Part shown: piece after piece, positions 1 through 11,141 of the stretch
Position numbering within the stretch: the first letter of the stretch is position 1
How the letters are laid out: each line of letters starts with the position of its first letter
Assembly (NCBI RefSeq): GCF_950295315.1
Contig: NC_080168.1
Coordinates: 62,705,838-62,769,837, forward strand
Direction of reading: 5' to 3'
Source: Erinaceus europaeus
Lineage: Eukaryota > Chordata > Mammalia > Eulipotyphla > Erinaceidae
Length of the DNA stretch: 64,000 nucleotides
Made by a program: the position numbers and the translations under genes
The notes under the pieces: generated by a model
The model's database searches: none
What the model was told of the DNA's origin: nothing
What the model saw: only the letters and a program-made list of their open reading frames with translations

Positions 1-1529
1 AATGCTCACAGGCTGCTATTTACTGGTAATCGGGACCAAGTGGTTTAAAAACATGCTTCATAAGTATCTTTGATTATGAAGTTTAGGTTTTCAGTGAATA
101 CTTTTAAGAGAAAACTTAAAGTGAATACTTTTTCAGTGAATACTTTTAAGAGAAAACAAACGTTAGAAGAAAAATCCTTCTTGAAGAATAGATATGTGCA
201 TTTGAGGTAATTTTACTCTCAGAAGTGTCTATCCATCAGCTGCCATAATGGCAAAGCAGCCAGTGAGGGAGCTCTCACTGGAGCAGGCTGCATCAGGAGA
301 GGTGCAAGAGGAGCATGGACAGAATAGGGCTGCTTCCCCTGATTCCACACTACAGAGCAGAGATCCAAAGCACTGTGTTCTCCTAGAACATCTACTCATA
401 AAACTACCACATACGACTGTAATGATGCTGCATTGAATGACCCCAAGTACAGATTACTTCTAGCTCAGCAAATCATATTCTCAGTGCACATGCCAATGAG
501 GTCCTCTGGGGAACACGAGCAGAGGGAAAACTCCTTAGCGGCACCTGACTTTTCTTTTTCTCTGCAAGCTGAGAAAAATTATCAAGTTAAGTTTCCAGTA
601 TGCAAATGAAAAGATGATATCTAGAAGCTGGATTTGAAAATGTTATCATCTGGAAGGAAGATGAACACAAGTGCAGATGGTTTCTGGTTGGCACACATTT
701 TCTTCGTCATTAATAGGATTTTAGAACCAGTGAATCAGGATGCTATTTGGAACATCACAGTGTGAGATTTTTGAGTAGCAAGATATGAATCTAGAATATA
801 AACAGGCTTCTAAGCTATTTTCCTTTCCATATGCAGTGGCTTAAACATAAGAATCTAGCTCATCACCACAATTTGTTGAGATGAAATGGACCTTGTAAAC
901 ATTCTGTGTATTTTCTTCCAGACTCACTAGCCTGAGGGTGGTTTTCAAATGCACTCTGAAAGCTTGGTCTTTAGCAAAGTACTGCATTTTAGAGCTGAAA
1001 GCACTTACAGAAAATTCACATCTATTATTTTTTGAAATTTAATGGCAGGCTTATCAGTGGTAGTGATGATGGTGGAAATAATTTCTGCCTCCATTTCTAT
1101 GGGTGATGGAAATGTCTTGGGTTATTTGATATAGCCTGAAGCATCTAGTGTCTTGGAACTTCAATCTGAATACTCTGACTCCCTGACACAGTATTTGTTT
1201 TACTTGTGTAAAGAAATGAATCAATAGGGACATATTTCCACAAACTAGATTATAATCTTTAATAACTAAAGGAAAATTCATGTTGAATTGCTTTGAAATT
1301 AAAGATGCAATCATGAAGTTACCCAATCATTTTGCTATTAGGATTTCCTGGAATTCTCTGGATGGCCATGAAAGAAACCTTCATTTCAATAAGGAGAGCC
1401 ACTTCTCACTTGTCTATCCTTTAAATTCTTAAAGAAATATAATACAATCTTTTTCCAAAAGAAGCAACAACAAAAAATTATTACCCTTGAATATATAGTG
1501 CAATATATTTTTCCTTTATAAAAGTGTTA
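1..1529. other. No gene recognised; A+T-rich non-coding DNA
   Basis: I see no splice-flanked open frame, RNA gene or clear repeat here. A direct duplication of about 30 bp around AGTGAATACTTTTAAGAGAAAAC sits near 92-160. The short open frames have no recognisable protein content. If LMNTD1 runs further left, this could hold its last exon or 3' UTR, but nothing shows that. Confidence 0.5.
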
Positions 1530-1867
1530 TTTTATTTATTTATTTTTTGTCTCCAGGGTTATTGTTGGAGCTCAGTGCCTGCACTACAAATCCACTGCTC
1601 CTGGAGGCCACCTTTTCCCTTTTGTTGCCCTTGTTTATTGCTGTTGTTATTACTATTGTTGTTATTGCTGTCGGATAGGACAGAGAGAAATGGAGAGAGG
1701 AGGGGAAGACACAGAGAGGGAAAGACAGACACCTGAAGACCTGCTTCACCACTTATGAAGTGACGCCCCTGCAGACGGGGAGCCAGGGGTTCAAACTGGG
1801 ATCCTTACGCTGGTCCTTGCGCTTTGCGCCATGTGTACTTAACCTGTTGCATTACCACCTAGCCCCT
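1530..1867 (-). repeat. SINE type A-long
   Basis: Read on the minus strand this is a full tRNA-derived SINE. It has the tRNA-like head at the right end, the CAGGTGTC body, the CAACAA linker and, at the left, the extra module complementary to CTCCAGGGTTATTG...CTCCTGGAGG. The frames within it are SINE sequence, not protein. Confidence 0.85.
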
Positions 1868-1955
1868 CAAAAATGTTATTTTTTTGACACCATAATTTTA
1901 GAGCAAAAACTGAACTGAAACCCTCCAAATTCTTTTTTATTGTTCATTCAAGCTA

Positions 1956-2023
1956 TTGGGTTGTCAGAAATGTCATGGCAGATTTTTGCACAGAAAAATA
2001 TACCATGACTTTCCTGACAACCC
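1956..2023. mobile_element. Palindromic mariner-like MITE, copy 1
   Basis: The element is a hairpin of about 70 bp. The left arm begins GGGTTGTCAG and runs to GTCATGG; the right arm is its reverse complement with about two mismatches, followed by a second inner ATTTTT/AAAAAT pair. The left end follows a TA. Tip sequence, size and TA target suit a Tc1/mariner-type miniature element. The right end ends in CCC with no clear TA, so that terminus has decayed. A second copy at 15033-15415 supports it being a family. Confidence 0.6.
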
Positions 2024-2060
2024 GTCATCATCATCATCACCATTAGCAGCAGCAGCAGCA
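2024..2060. repeat. Short (ATC)n and (CAG)n microsatellite
   Basis: CATCATCATCATCACC is followed by AGCAGCAGCAGCAGC. Confidence 0.9.
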
Positions 2061-2273
2061 ATGATAATGCTGGGGTCTTGCACATACACCATTTCACCAC
2101 TCTGGGTCTATGTTTTCAGATATAAAGAGACACAGACAGACAGGTAAGTGAGAAGGTCTACAGTGAGTGACTCCCTAGTGTCACAGTAGCCAAAGTGGTG
2201 TGCTGAGGGCTTGAACTCAAGACTGAGCACATAGCATGCCTTATGGCACAGCTAAGCAGTACTCCAGTCTCAT
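2061..2273 (-). repeat. Diverged tRNA-type SINE
   Basis: This region keeps the layout of a minus-strand SINE: an AGAGACACAGACAGACAG stretch, then GAGGGCTTGAACTCAAGAC near a degraded B box, ending in a tRNA-like head. It is much more diverged than type A or B copies, so it is probably older. Confidence 0.45.
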
Positions 2274-3404
2274 GAAAACAAACCATATATATATATATAT
2301 CTTCTAGTTAAATTATTGACTATTCTATATACATTAGCTAAAATATGCAAAGTTGGCATTTCAAGTTCTGAACTGATAAATTTAATAATACAATAGATAT
2401 AAACACCAACAAACAAAACAATATGAAGATGTATAAAGAAGATGTATCACAAGCTTGTATTGTTCCCTTTGTCACCATTATGGGTTAGAAGCATATTTTG
2501 CAGGAAAAACACTTTGATTCACAGAACAGATAAGGCAGATGGCCCCTAGTCTGAGGGTAGTAAGGTTCTGTGATTTAATTAATACTGAACTGACTTTGAT
2601 GAGATTTAGATGGCCTCATTCTTGCATGAGATTATCTATGTTCTAGTTTCACTTATTTTCAAATAGATTTTCACAGTGTGACCTTGTGACCCTCAGAAAC
2701 AAAGGCATATTGTTATCATTGTTATTATGATAGAGTCTGCATGGAAGACAGTGATAGCTGCTTAGTCCTCAACTACAGTGAGCCCCCGGTAGCCTGCGAC
2801 TTGCATCACAGACTACAGGCCATGTGCAGCCAGCAGTGCACATCTATCCTCTGTGCTTGAAACCATGTCTGCTGAACAGTGCCTTCAGCTAGTTTCGGCC
2901 ACTTAACTTGATACAGAAGAAAACTGACAAATTTGTCCAAAATCTGCCCTCTGCTCATCTCACCAAGAAGAAAGCACACAGGGTTTGCAAAGGATCCCAC
3001 TTGGACAGTGGGCTGCTTTGCCACCATGCAACCTGTGTACTTCCTTCACTGCAGTGGAGGCATCTTCAGTGCTGTAGTCTTTCCCTCTTTCTACCTTTCT
3101 GTCTCTGAAAAAGTGAAAAGGAAGAGGAAGAAGGGGGGAGGTAAAGAAGAGGAGCAGGAGGGGGAGAAGAATAAGAAAATATATTCTCTGTAGGTTTAGG
3201 GGCAATTGTGACAACACAATACTAACACACACACACACACACACCCTTCTTCAGAGCTGCTCTCTCAGACAGGGCTCAGTGCTTCTGGCTGCTACAAGTC
3301 ACATGCATGCTACATCCACTCAAAAATGACTTTCTGGTTGAGTTCCTTACATATCTACTGTGAAAAACTCCAGATGCACAGAAAGCACTAAAGAATAAGA
3401 TAAC
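2274..3404. other. No gene recognised; purine-rich and (AC)n tracts
   Basis: No exon-like frame is seen. A GA-rich stretch lies at about 3115-3178 and a short (AC)n at 3226-3244. The open frames on both strands near 2800-3240 have no recognisable content. Confidence 0.5.
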
Positions 3405-3592
3405 TGCGCCAGGCAGTGATGCCCCTGGTTAAGTGCACACATTTACAGTGCACAAGGACCTGTGTTCAGGGGGAATGCTTCATGAGTGGTGAAGCAGGGT
3501 TGCAGGTGTCTACCTCTCCCTCCTCCTCCCCTCTCAATTTCTCTCTTTCTCTATCCAACAATCAAAAATTAAAATAGATAAATAAATAAGAG
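3405..3592 (+). repeat. SINE type B
   Basis: A diverged head with GCACAAGGACC, then GTGGTGAAGCAGGGTTGCAGGTGTCT and an AATAAATAA tail, marks a type B SINE on the plus strand. Part of the region between the B box and the body is deleted. Confidence 0.8.
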
Positions 3593-4761
3593 TAAGATAA
3601 CCAAGTCTGTGTACCTATCTCCCAGATTCTATGGTCACTACTTTTCCATACAGGTGCCATCTCTATCAGCCCAAACCATGAGACAGTCAGTAAGTGAAGA
3701 TTTCTGCATGAATCAAGGAATAGTCAATAAAGCCACAATGTAGTGGACACATATAAGGAAAGAAGAGTCTTGTCAATATCTATATCCCTCATTCTGTAGT
3801 CAGATTTACCTAGTTCTTAAAAATGCCCTTTCCATGGCATGTGTGAGCTTGTTTTCTTTTTAACTGGTAGCCTATTAAGTGAAACTAAACAATGCTGTGT
3901 GGACCATCTGGTTCAGAAACAATGCCACCTTCAACAGGAACGTTTCTCCCTCTTCACAGTCTGCAAAAGTGCCCACACAGGGCCTGCAGAGTGGTTCTTC
4001 CAGTCTCAGCACATGGCTTCATCTCTGAGCTGAAACATGGCAGCTCCAACCTGCCATCATGGAGGGAGGAGACCCTCCATGGGCTGGGTCCTGATGTTGC
4101 AGACGCAGTTTCTTCTCCTATGCCATTGTGTAGGATGCAGACATGTGCACTGCCTAGCTGCAGTGGAGAGCATGAAAAGTGGGTCTTATTCTGGGAAGCT
4201 GTGTGCAAAGGTGTCCTTGGACCATGAGTTTTATGCATAAGAGAACAATGATTCAAGGGAAGTGATTAATCATTTCTTCCTGAGAAGTTTTGGGGAAATG
4301 ACAAGAGTTATTTATAAAAATTTTTGAAATTGCAACTATAAGTGAAAGAATAATGAAACGAATTCAATCATAGCTTATATAAATAACTTCCTATGAACTA
4401 TTTCTGGTCACAATATCATCATCAAACTCCTAAAAAAAACTTTAATTTGAAATAATCATTTGTATTTCTTTCTTTCTAACCCCCTGAATCCAGTTCAGGG
4501 TCCTGGGGAGCCAAAGACCACCTTGGTAACTCAGGGCAAAAAAAAAAAAAAAAGAGGTGTAGAGGACTTATTCTGGACAAAGAGCCTGTTGGAAATATTC
4601 ATTATGCCTGTTACTTGTCTGAGCCAGTAAACAAAGAGGAAGGTGGGGCCAAAGGGCAAGATTAACAGATGTTTTAACATTAGCATGTGACTTAACTGGG
4701 GGCGGGGTGAAGAGGTAGACTGCACTAGTGCAAGATCTGAAAATTAGTCATTCATTTACCT
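3593..4761. other. No gene recognised
   Basis: No recognisable gene or young repeat is seen. A poly(A) run lies near 4539-4555. Overlapping frames at 3839-4256 exist on both strands, but none has splice signals together with known protein similarity. Confidence 0.45.
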
Positions 4762-5045
4762 ATTTTGCCTCCAATGTTATCATTGGGACTCGGTGCTAGG
4801 ACTATGAATCCACTACCCCAGAAGGCATTTTTTCCCCCAATTTATTGGACAGAACAGAAAGAAATTGAGAAGGGCAGGGGATACAGAGAGGGAGAGAGAA
4901 AGATAAGACACCTGCAGACCTGCTTCCCCGCTTGTGAAGTGTTCTCTCCAGAGGTGGGGAATAGAGACTCGGACCCAGAGTCTTGTGTGTCCTCCTGTTT
5001 AGTACTATGGGTGCTTAACTGGTTGCACCTCTGTCTGGCTCCCTA
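4762..5045 (-). repeat. SINE type A-long
   Basis: This minus-strand copy has both the tRNA-derived part (head complementary at the right end) and the extra 3' module (CTCCAATGTTATCATTGGG...GAATCCACTACC) at the left. Confidence 0.85.
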
Positions 5046-6081
5046 GATCTGAAAATTATTCAAGAGCCATCTTGCACTCTCTTGGGATCCATGCTCATGA
5101 AGATGATTGCTGGAGAACCAACTTGTAACAGAGGGAACTCACAGCAAGTGGCTGTGCTCTTTCACCTATTCTCAGAGTAACAAAGTTTTAATTATTGGTC
5201 CTGAGGCCTGCACTCAAGTTGCTACCATGGCTTCCAGGAAACTAATACAACTGCTGTTTTTTTTTTACTATACCCAACTTTCTGCTGGTTTTCTCTTTTC
5301 TTTTGTTATTAATACTGTTACAGTAAGACTGTAGACTAGTGTATAGTTCCATACCACACCCAGCACCAAAGTTCTGTGTCCCCACCCTCTCACCTCCTAA
5401 AGATAACCACCAGAGTTCTCATGAATCTCAGAAACAGTTTGCTTGCTTCTGGATTTTGTTTTGTTTTAGCATGTTCGTGTAAATCAGATCTCTAGATTCC
5501 ACATGTAAGTGAAACCATCTGGTAGTTGTCTTTCACTTCTTATTTCACTAAACATCACCTCCAGTTCCATTCATTTTTGTCCCAAAGAACACAATATCAT
5601 CTTTTTTGATTTCAAGGTAGTATTCCAAGGAATATATATCCTATAACTTCTTTACCCAGTCATCTGTGGATGGGCATTTAGGCTGCTTCCACTCTTTAAC
5701 AATATGTGAATAATGAAGCTATGAACAGAGGGGTGCATATGTCCCTTCTAATTAGTGTCTGAGTGTTCACTGGATAAATGTCTAAGAGTGGCTTTGCTGG
5801 ATCCTAAGGTACTTCCATTTTTATTTGCTTAAGGACTCTTCATACAGTCTTCCAAAAGGTCTGTACCAGCTTGCATTCCCACCAACAATGTAGCAGAGTT
5901 CCTTTTTCTCCACAACTTCTCCAATACCTGTCATGTCTGGGTTTGCTGATGTAAGACAATCTCTCAGGTGTGAGATGGTATCTGAGTGTAGTTTTAATTT
6001 TTATTTCTCTAATGATAAGTGAAGTGGGACATTTCTTCATGTGTCTGTGGGCGATGTGTATCTCTTCTTTAGAAAACTGTT

Positions 6082-6287
6082 GGGGCCAGGTGGTAGAACA
6101 CCTGTTTAAGCTCACACACTACAGGGCACAAGGACCTGAGTTCAAGCCCCTGCTCCCCACCTTCAGGGAGAAAGCTTCACAAGTGGTGAAGCAGGGCTTC
6201 AGGTGTGTGTGTCTCTCTCTGTCTCCTCTCCCCTCTCAATTTCTCTCTTCTCTATCCAAATAATAAAGAATTAAAAAAATTAAAAAC
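6082..6287 (+). repeat. SINE type B inside LINE-1
   Basis: A type B SINE on the plus strand with a perfect target-site duplication, AAACTGTT, at 6074-6081 and 6288-6295. It inserted after the LINE-1. Confidence 0.92.
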
Positions 6288-6340
6288 AAACTGTTTAGTT
6301 CTTTAACCCACTTCTTTATTGGGTTACTTTTGCTTCTTTT

Positions 6341-6652
6341 TTTTTTTTTAAGATTTCTTTTTCTTTTTTTCTTTTTTTTAAATATTTATTTTATTTATTT
6401 ATTCCCTTTTGTTGCCCTTGTTTTATTGTAGTTATTATTGTTATTGTAGTTGTTGGATAGGACAGAGAGAAATGGAGAGAGGAGGGGAAGACAGAGAGGA
6501 GGAGAGAAAGATAGACACCTGCAGACCTGCTTCACCACCTGTGAAGCAACTCCCCTGCAGGTGGGGAGCCGGGGTTCGAACCGGGATCCTTATGCCGGTC
6601 CTTGTGCTTTGCGCCACCTGCGCTTAACCCACTGCACTACAGCCCGACTCCC
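6341..6652 (-). repeat. SINE type A inside LINE-1
   Basis: A near-complete type A SINE on the minus strand, flanked by a 14-bp target-site duplication, CTTTTGCTTCTTTT, at 6327-6340 and 6653-6666. It is close to the type consensus and looks young. Confidence 0.93.
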
Positions 6653-7011
6653 CTTTTGCTTCTTTTGTATAGATGTTTGATATCAGTCACTTGTCTCATG
6701 TGTGATGTGCTAGTATCTTCCCCCATTTACTGGATTGCCTGGTTAATCTTGTGGAGTTTGATTTCAATGTGTTTCAGTGTTTCTATGTGTGCTGTTTAGT
6801 TTCATGTAATCCCATTTATCTACTCTTGTTTTTATTTCCCATGCCCAGGGGGTTGAGTCTCCAAATATCATTTTGATGTGAAGGTTCTGCAAAGTTTCAC
6901 CCACATTTTCTTCTATAAAGTTTAGGGTTTCTTATTCAATATCTAGGTCTTTAATCCAGTTTGATTTGACTGTGGTATATGGTATTAGGTGGTGGTCTAA
7001 TTTCCCATTTC

Positions 7012-7303
7012 TTTTTTTAAAAATATTTATTTATTTATTCACTTTTTGTTGCCCTTGTTGTTTTATATTGTAGTTATTATTGTTATTATTGATGTTGTTG
7101 TTGGATAGGACAGAGAGAAATGGAGAGAGGAGGGGGAGACAGAGAGGGGAAGAGAAAGATAGACACCTGCAGACCTGCTTCATTGCCTGTAAAGTGACTC
7201 CCCTGCAGGTGGGGAGCCGGGGTCTCGAACCGGGATCCTTACTCTGGTCCTTGAGCTTTGTGCCACATGTGCTTAACCCGCTGCGCTACCACCCAACTCC
7301 CTA
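7012..7303 (-). repeat. SINE type A inside LINE-1
   Basis: A minus-strand type A SINE splits the LINE-1. Flanks TTTCCCATTTCT and TTTTCCATTTCT form a target-site duplication with one mismatch. Confidence 0.9.
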
Positions 7304-8224
7304 GTTTTCCATTTCTACATGTGGCTGTCCAGTTTTCCCAGTGCTATTTGTTGAATAGATCTTCTTTAGCCTACTGAATGGTTTGGGCCCATTTGACATA
7401 TATTAGGTAACTGTATATGTTTGGGTTCATTTCTGGACTTCTGATTCTGCTCCATTGATCCAAGTATCCAGTTTTATTCCAGTACCATGCTGTTTTGATT
7501 ACTATTGCTTTGCAGTATATACCAAAGTTGGGGAGCATGAAACCTCCACATTTTTCCTTTTGTCTCAGAAGTGCTTTGGCAATTCATGGCGTTTTATGGT
7601 TCCATACAAATTTCTGGACCAGCTGTTTGATTTGCTTGGGAATTGCTATTGGAATTTTGATAGGGATTGCATCGCAAAATGTTGATCGCTTTTGATAGAA
7701 TGGCCATTTTAATAATGTTTATTTTTCCAATCCAGGAATAAGGAATATTTCTCCACTTCTGTGTATCCTTCTCTATTTCTTTTAACAATGTCTTATAGTT
7801 TCGATTGTAAAGGTCCTTCGCCTCCTTCATAAGAGTCACCCCAAAGTATTTTTTCTTTTTGAGTTTGATTGTAAATGGGGGTGAGTATTTTATTTCCCTT
7901 TTCTTGACTCCTTGTTTGTATACAGAAGTGCAACCAGTTTATGTGTGCTGATTTTGTATCCTACTCTGAATTTATTATTTCCAGTGGTTTCACTAGTATC
8001 TAGATATATGATTCACATGAACTTGCCAAAAATAAACAAAAGTAAGCAAACTGTTTCTAAGACTTGTGAAAACTATGGTAGTTATCTTTTGTAGGTGGAA
8101 GGGTAGGGACATAAAACTTCGGTGTGGAACTATACATTGTAATCTTACAATCTTGTAACATATTATAACATATTATAAATAACAAGTAAAAGAAGATGCA
8201 AGAACCTGTACTTCTGTACAGTAT

Positions 8225-8252
8225 GTTAGTATGTACTTCTGTACATACTAAC
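8225..8252. other. Perfect 12-bp inverted repeat with 4-nt loop
   Basis: GTTAGTATGTAC, a TTCT loop, then GTACATACTAAC. The loop and its neighbours (GTACTTCTGTAC) also occur just upstream at 8207-8221, so part of it is a small local duplication. It lies between the LINE-1 and a type B SINE. No function is evident. Confidence 0.9.
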
Positions 8253-8272
8253 TTGGTAAAAGTGTATCTATT

Positions 8273-8492
8273 AAGGGGATGGGTGGTGGTGCATCTGGTT
8301 GAGTGCACATGTTACAATGCACAAGGACCCGGGTTCGAGCCCCTGGTCCCCACCTGCAGGGGGAAAGCTTCACAAGTGGTGAAGCAGTGCTGCAGGTGTC
8401 TCTGTGCTTCCTTCTCTCTCTGTCTTGTCCTTCCTCTCAATTTCTGGCTGTCTCTATCAAATAAATAAAGATTGAAAAATAAATTAAAAAGT
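8273..8492 (+). repeat. SINE type B
   Basis: Full head (GGTGGTGCATCTGGTTGAG), B box GGGTTCGAGCCCC, body and AATAAATAAAG tail. Flanked by the imperfect duplication AAAGTGTATCTATTA / AAAGTGCATCTATCA. Confidence 0.92.
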
Positions 8493-9057
8493 GCATCTAT
8501 CAAAGTAAGAAAAAAATCTAACATCCATAAAGTACCTAATCAAATATTTACTACTTAGGCCTAGATACGCTCCTCTCCTACCCCCTGCATCACTTCTCTC
8601 AATGACTTTAAGTCTAACCTTGTCAACTATAAAAGCTGGGTAAGTGTAAGAGACTGGCATGCTTTAATGATGGCCTAGTCTTGGGCTCTAGTCAGGGAAT
8701 CCTTGCATTCCCAAATAGATATGATGGGCCTAGACCTCTAATAGATCCCTATCTCCACTATCACTGGTCATTTCCATCAGGAACATCATCATGATCCTTC
8801 TTGTGGGCCTCTATAGGACCTTGCCCTCACTGTAATGATAGAGACTGCCCCACTCTTTGAAGGGAGGCTGGGTCATCCATTATGTCACTTGAGGAAGACT
8901 AGTCCTGAAATGACTGCAGCCTAGAAGCTTTAACCATGAACTGTGAGCTTAGGCTGATAGAGATGCAGAGGCTACACAGGCTCCTGGGCTAAATATGAAT
9001 ATATATGGGTCCACCTGCATGTTAACTGTCAGACTCAGGCAAAAAAAACTAGTAAAG
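8493..9057. other. No gene recognised
   Basis: Unique-looking sequence without a convincing exon, RNA or repeat signature. It lies downstream of the last recognised LMNTD1 exon on the minus strand. Confidence 0.45.
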
Positions 9058-10195
9058 TCATGGGCCCCTTGGAATATACCTAAAATAGACCTACTACCTT
9101 TTTTCAAAATGGAGATCTCAAATATCAACTGTAATATTTTTACTTTTAGGTATGATTAATCAACAATTTGTTCTGCTTATATCTTAATTCTTTTTCAGCC
9201 ACCAGGTTCCAGATGCTACCATGATGCCTACCTGACTTCCCTTGGCAGATGACCCCACCAATATGTCCTGGAAACCTGCCTCTCCAGAGCCTTGTCCCAC
9301 TAGGGAAAGAGAGAGACAGGCTGGGAGTATGGATTGACCTGTCAACGCCCATGTTTAGCGGGGAAGCAATTACAGAGGCCAGGCCTTCCACCTTTGGTAC
9401 CCCATAATGATCTTGCTCCCAGAGGGATAAAGTAAAAGAAAACTGTAAACTGGTCCAATCTGTGGAGAACAGTCTGGAGAACTCTCAGAAGGCTAGAAAT
9501 GGACCTACCCTATGATCCTGCAATTCCTCTCCTAGTGATATACCCTAAGGAACCTAACACACACATCCAAAAAGATCTGTGTACACATACGTTCTTGGCA
9601 GCACAATTTGTAATAGCCAAAACCTGGAAGCAACCCAGGTCTCCAACAACAGATGAGTGGCTGAGTAAGTTGTGGTCTACATACACAATGGAATACTACT
9701 CAGCTATAAAAAATGGTAACTTCACCATTTTCAGCTGATCTTGGATAGGCCTTGAAAAATTCATGTTAAGCGAAGTAAGTCAGAAACAGAAGGATGAATA
9801 TGGGATGATCTCATTCTCAGGCAGAAGTTGAAAAAGAATATCTGAAGAGAAAATACAAGCAGAACCTGAACTGGAATTGGCGTATTACACCAAAGTAAAA
9901 GACTCTGGGGTGGGTGGGGAGAATACAAGTTCGAGAAGGATTACAGAGGACCTAGTGGGGCTTGTATTGTTATATGGGAAATTGAGAAATATTATGCATG
10001 TACAAACTATTGTATTTACTGTCGAATGTAAAACATTAATTCCCCAATAAAGAAATTTAAAAAAAGACTAGGAAAACTATCAAGGGAGGGGGTGGGATAG
10101 GGAGCTCTGGTGGTGCGAATTGTGTGGAAATGCACTCCTCTTATCCTATGGTCTTGTCAATATCTCCATTTTATAAATAAAAAAATTAAAAAAGA
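9058..10195 (+). mobile_element. Vingi-like non-autonomous repeat, split by a LINE-1
   Basis: The left part (9058-9437) starts CCCTTGGAATATACCTAAAA, carries TTTCAGCCACCAGGTTCCAG and GCTGGGAGTATGGATTGAC, and ends in the CTCCCAGAGGGATAAAG region. The right part (10079-10195) resumes with TATCAAGGGAGGGGGTGGG and ends in TTTTATAAATAAAAAAATT. The break coincides exactly with a LINE-1 insertion. The repeat has no ORF. It shares both ends with the copies at 13326, 22530 and 31615 and its 3' end with the Vingi RT copy at 41520. Confidence 0.75.
9445..10071 (+). mobile_element. LINE-1 3' end (short-3'-UTR type)
   Basis: The end of ORF2 is readable at 9499-9738 ([35 protein letters not shown]), followed by a 3' UTR of about 330 bp ending TTCCCCAATAAAG and a poly(A) run. 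The flanks GAAAACT (9438-9444 and 10072-10078) are a probable short target-site duplication. It inserted into a Vingi-like repeat, so it is the younger of the two. Confidence 0.9.
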
Positions 10196-10304
10196 GAAAA
10201 CATCATATAGGTATATACTTTGTACCAATTTCAGCAGTTTCATTGCACTATCTGAAATGTAGTCACCGACTTTGGGTTAATAACACCAAATTCAAGAGCT
10301 TTAC

Positions 10305-10517
10305 AATTATTATTTTTTTCTTTTCATTTTATTAGATAGGACAGAGAGAAATTGAGAAAGGAGGGGAGACAGAAAAGGAGAGAGAGAGACACCTGCAGAC
10401 CTGCTTTACTGCTTGTGAAGCGACTCCTCTCTGCAGGTGGGGAGTGGGGGCTGGAATCTGGGTCCTTGCTAATAGTACTATGTGTGCTCAACTGGGTGTG
10501 CCACTGCCCAGCCCCTA
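10305..10517 (-). repeat. SINE type A, truncated
   Basis: Minus-strand SINE with the tRNA-like head at the right (complement of GGGGCTGGGCAGTGGCAC) and a short linker at the left. Confidence 0.85.
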
Positions 10518-10969
10518 AAGGGATTTATTTAGACAGGAAGCCTCTGGTTGACTAAGAGTAAATATTTGAGATATTAGAGTGTTTGAAAAACAAGATTTTT
10601 TAGAAAAGCATACTCTAACTTGTAGGACCAGTTTTTTCCCTATCAAAAAGCAAGCAAACAAACAACAACAAAGCACATTTGACTAAACTGTACAATTCCA
10701 CATACTCTGTGCTGGCCATGCTGTAGCAGCAAGTCATTTCACTCAGTGGAGATTTGCTGAGGACAGTAGAGGACATGGCACTAAAGTGAATGCATGCAAG
10801 CAGTTTTCTAATACTTAAAAAACCATCATTTCTTCAGGACAATAGTTTTTAATACTTAGCAAATTTTGCCACTTTCCTGTTTTTCATTTGTTCTCAACTC
10901 AGACATATACACACATAAACAGACACATATCTCTTTCCTGTCCTCATAGTAAGTATCCCTTCAACTCAC
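10518..10969. other. LMNTD1 intron or downstream sequence; nothing recognised
   Basis: On the minus strand this follows the splice donor at 10964-10969. No acceptor followed by a credible last LMNTD1 exon was found. A lysine- and serine-rich ending is expected from the human protein. Confidence 0.4.
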
Positions 10970-11141
10970 TTGGGCTGTTCCAGGCCTCACTGGCCTAGGT
11001 CTGGTCTGTTCCAGTGATCACCTTCCCATCTTGGAGGAAGCGTGGGGGTCAATCAGAGAGCAGTAGGGGTGTGCAGGCACAGAAGGACTGCGGCACCATG
11101 GGCTTTGACTGGGGAACAGCATGACTGGAACTCCTTTTTCT
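10970..11141 (-). CDS. LMNTD1: LMNTD1 exon F (C-terminal region, in-frame stop)
   Basis: The 172-bp exon has the acceptor TTTGTCTTCTGCAG on its 5' side and the donor GTGAGT at 10964-10969. Its first base completes a split AG|A arginine codon left by exon E. It then encodes [19 protein letters not shown] and [17 protein letters not shown], which matches the segment after the lamin tail in mammalian LMNTD1 as I remember it (SPWC and AHPYC motifs). Codon 41 is TGA at 11018-11020. After it, 16 more codons stay open up to the donor and are R/P-rich (RPRPVRPG), as expected for the family's C-terminus. The stop is therefore either a new, earlier C-terminus or an inactivating change. Identification by recalled homology is strong because phase, order and motifs all agree. 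Confidence 0.88.
11018..11020 (-). other. LMNTD1: In-frame TGA stop in LMNTD1 exon F
   Basis: The codon is TCA on the plus strand. It lies 48 nt upstream of the exon's donor, within the roughly 50-nt limit below which a stop usually escapes nonsense-mediated decay. Confidence 0.85.

Larger units (their letters stand above)
5256..8020 (-). mobile_element. LINE-1, 3' UTR and part of ORF2, interrupted by three SINEs
   Basis: A 5'-truncated LINE-1 lies on the minus strand, with its poly(A) end near 5256-5266. The 3' UTR covers about 5270-5840. ORF2 remnants are clear at 5840-6081 (contains [14 protein letters not shown] and [14 protein letters not shown]) and 7594-7839 (contains [20 protein letters not shown] and [13 protein letters not shown], a conserved C-terminal part of ORF2). 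The frame is broken by stops and by SINEs at 6082-6287, 6341-6652 and 7012-7303, so it is not active. The loss of sequence before 8020 is ordinary 5' truncation. Confidence 0.9.

Noticed and set aside
541..590. Candidate last LMNTD1 exon (a lysine/arginine-rich frame after TTTCTCAGCTTGCAG on the minus strand)
   Set aside because: The short basic run is weak evidence, the distance is about 10 kb, and phase alone does not support it.
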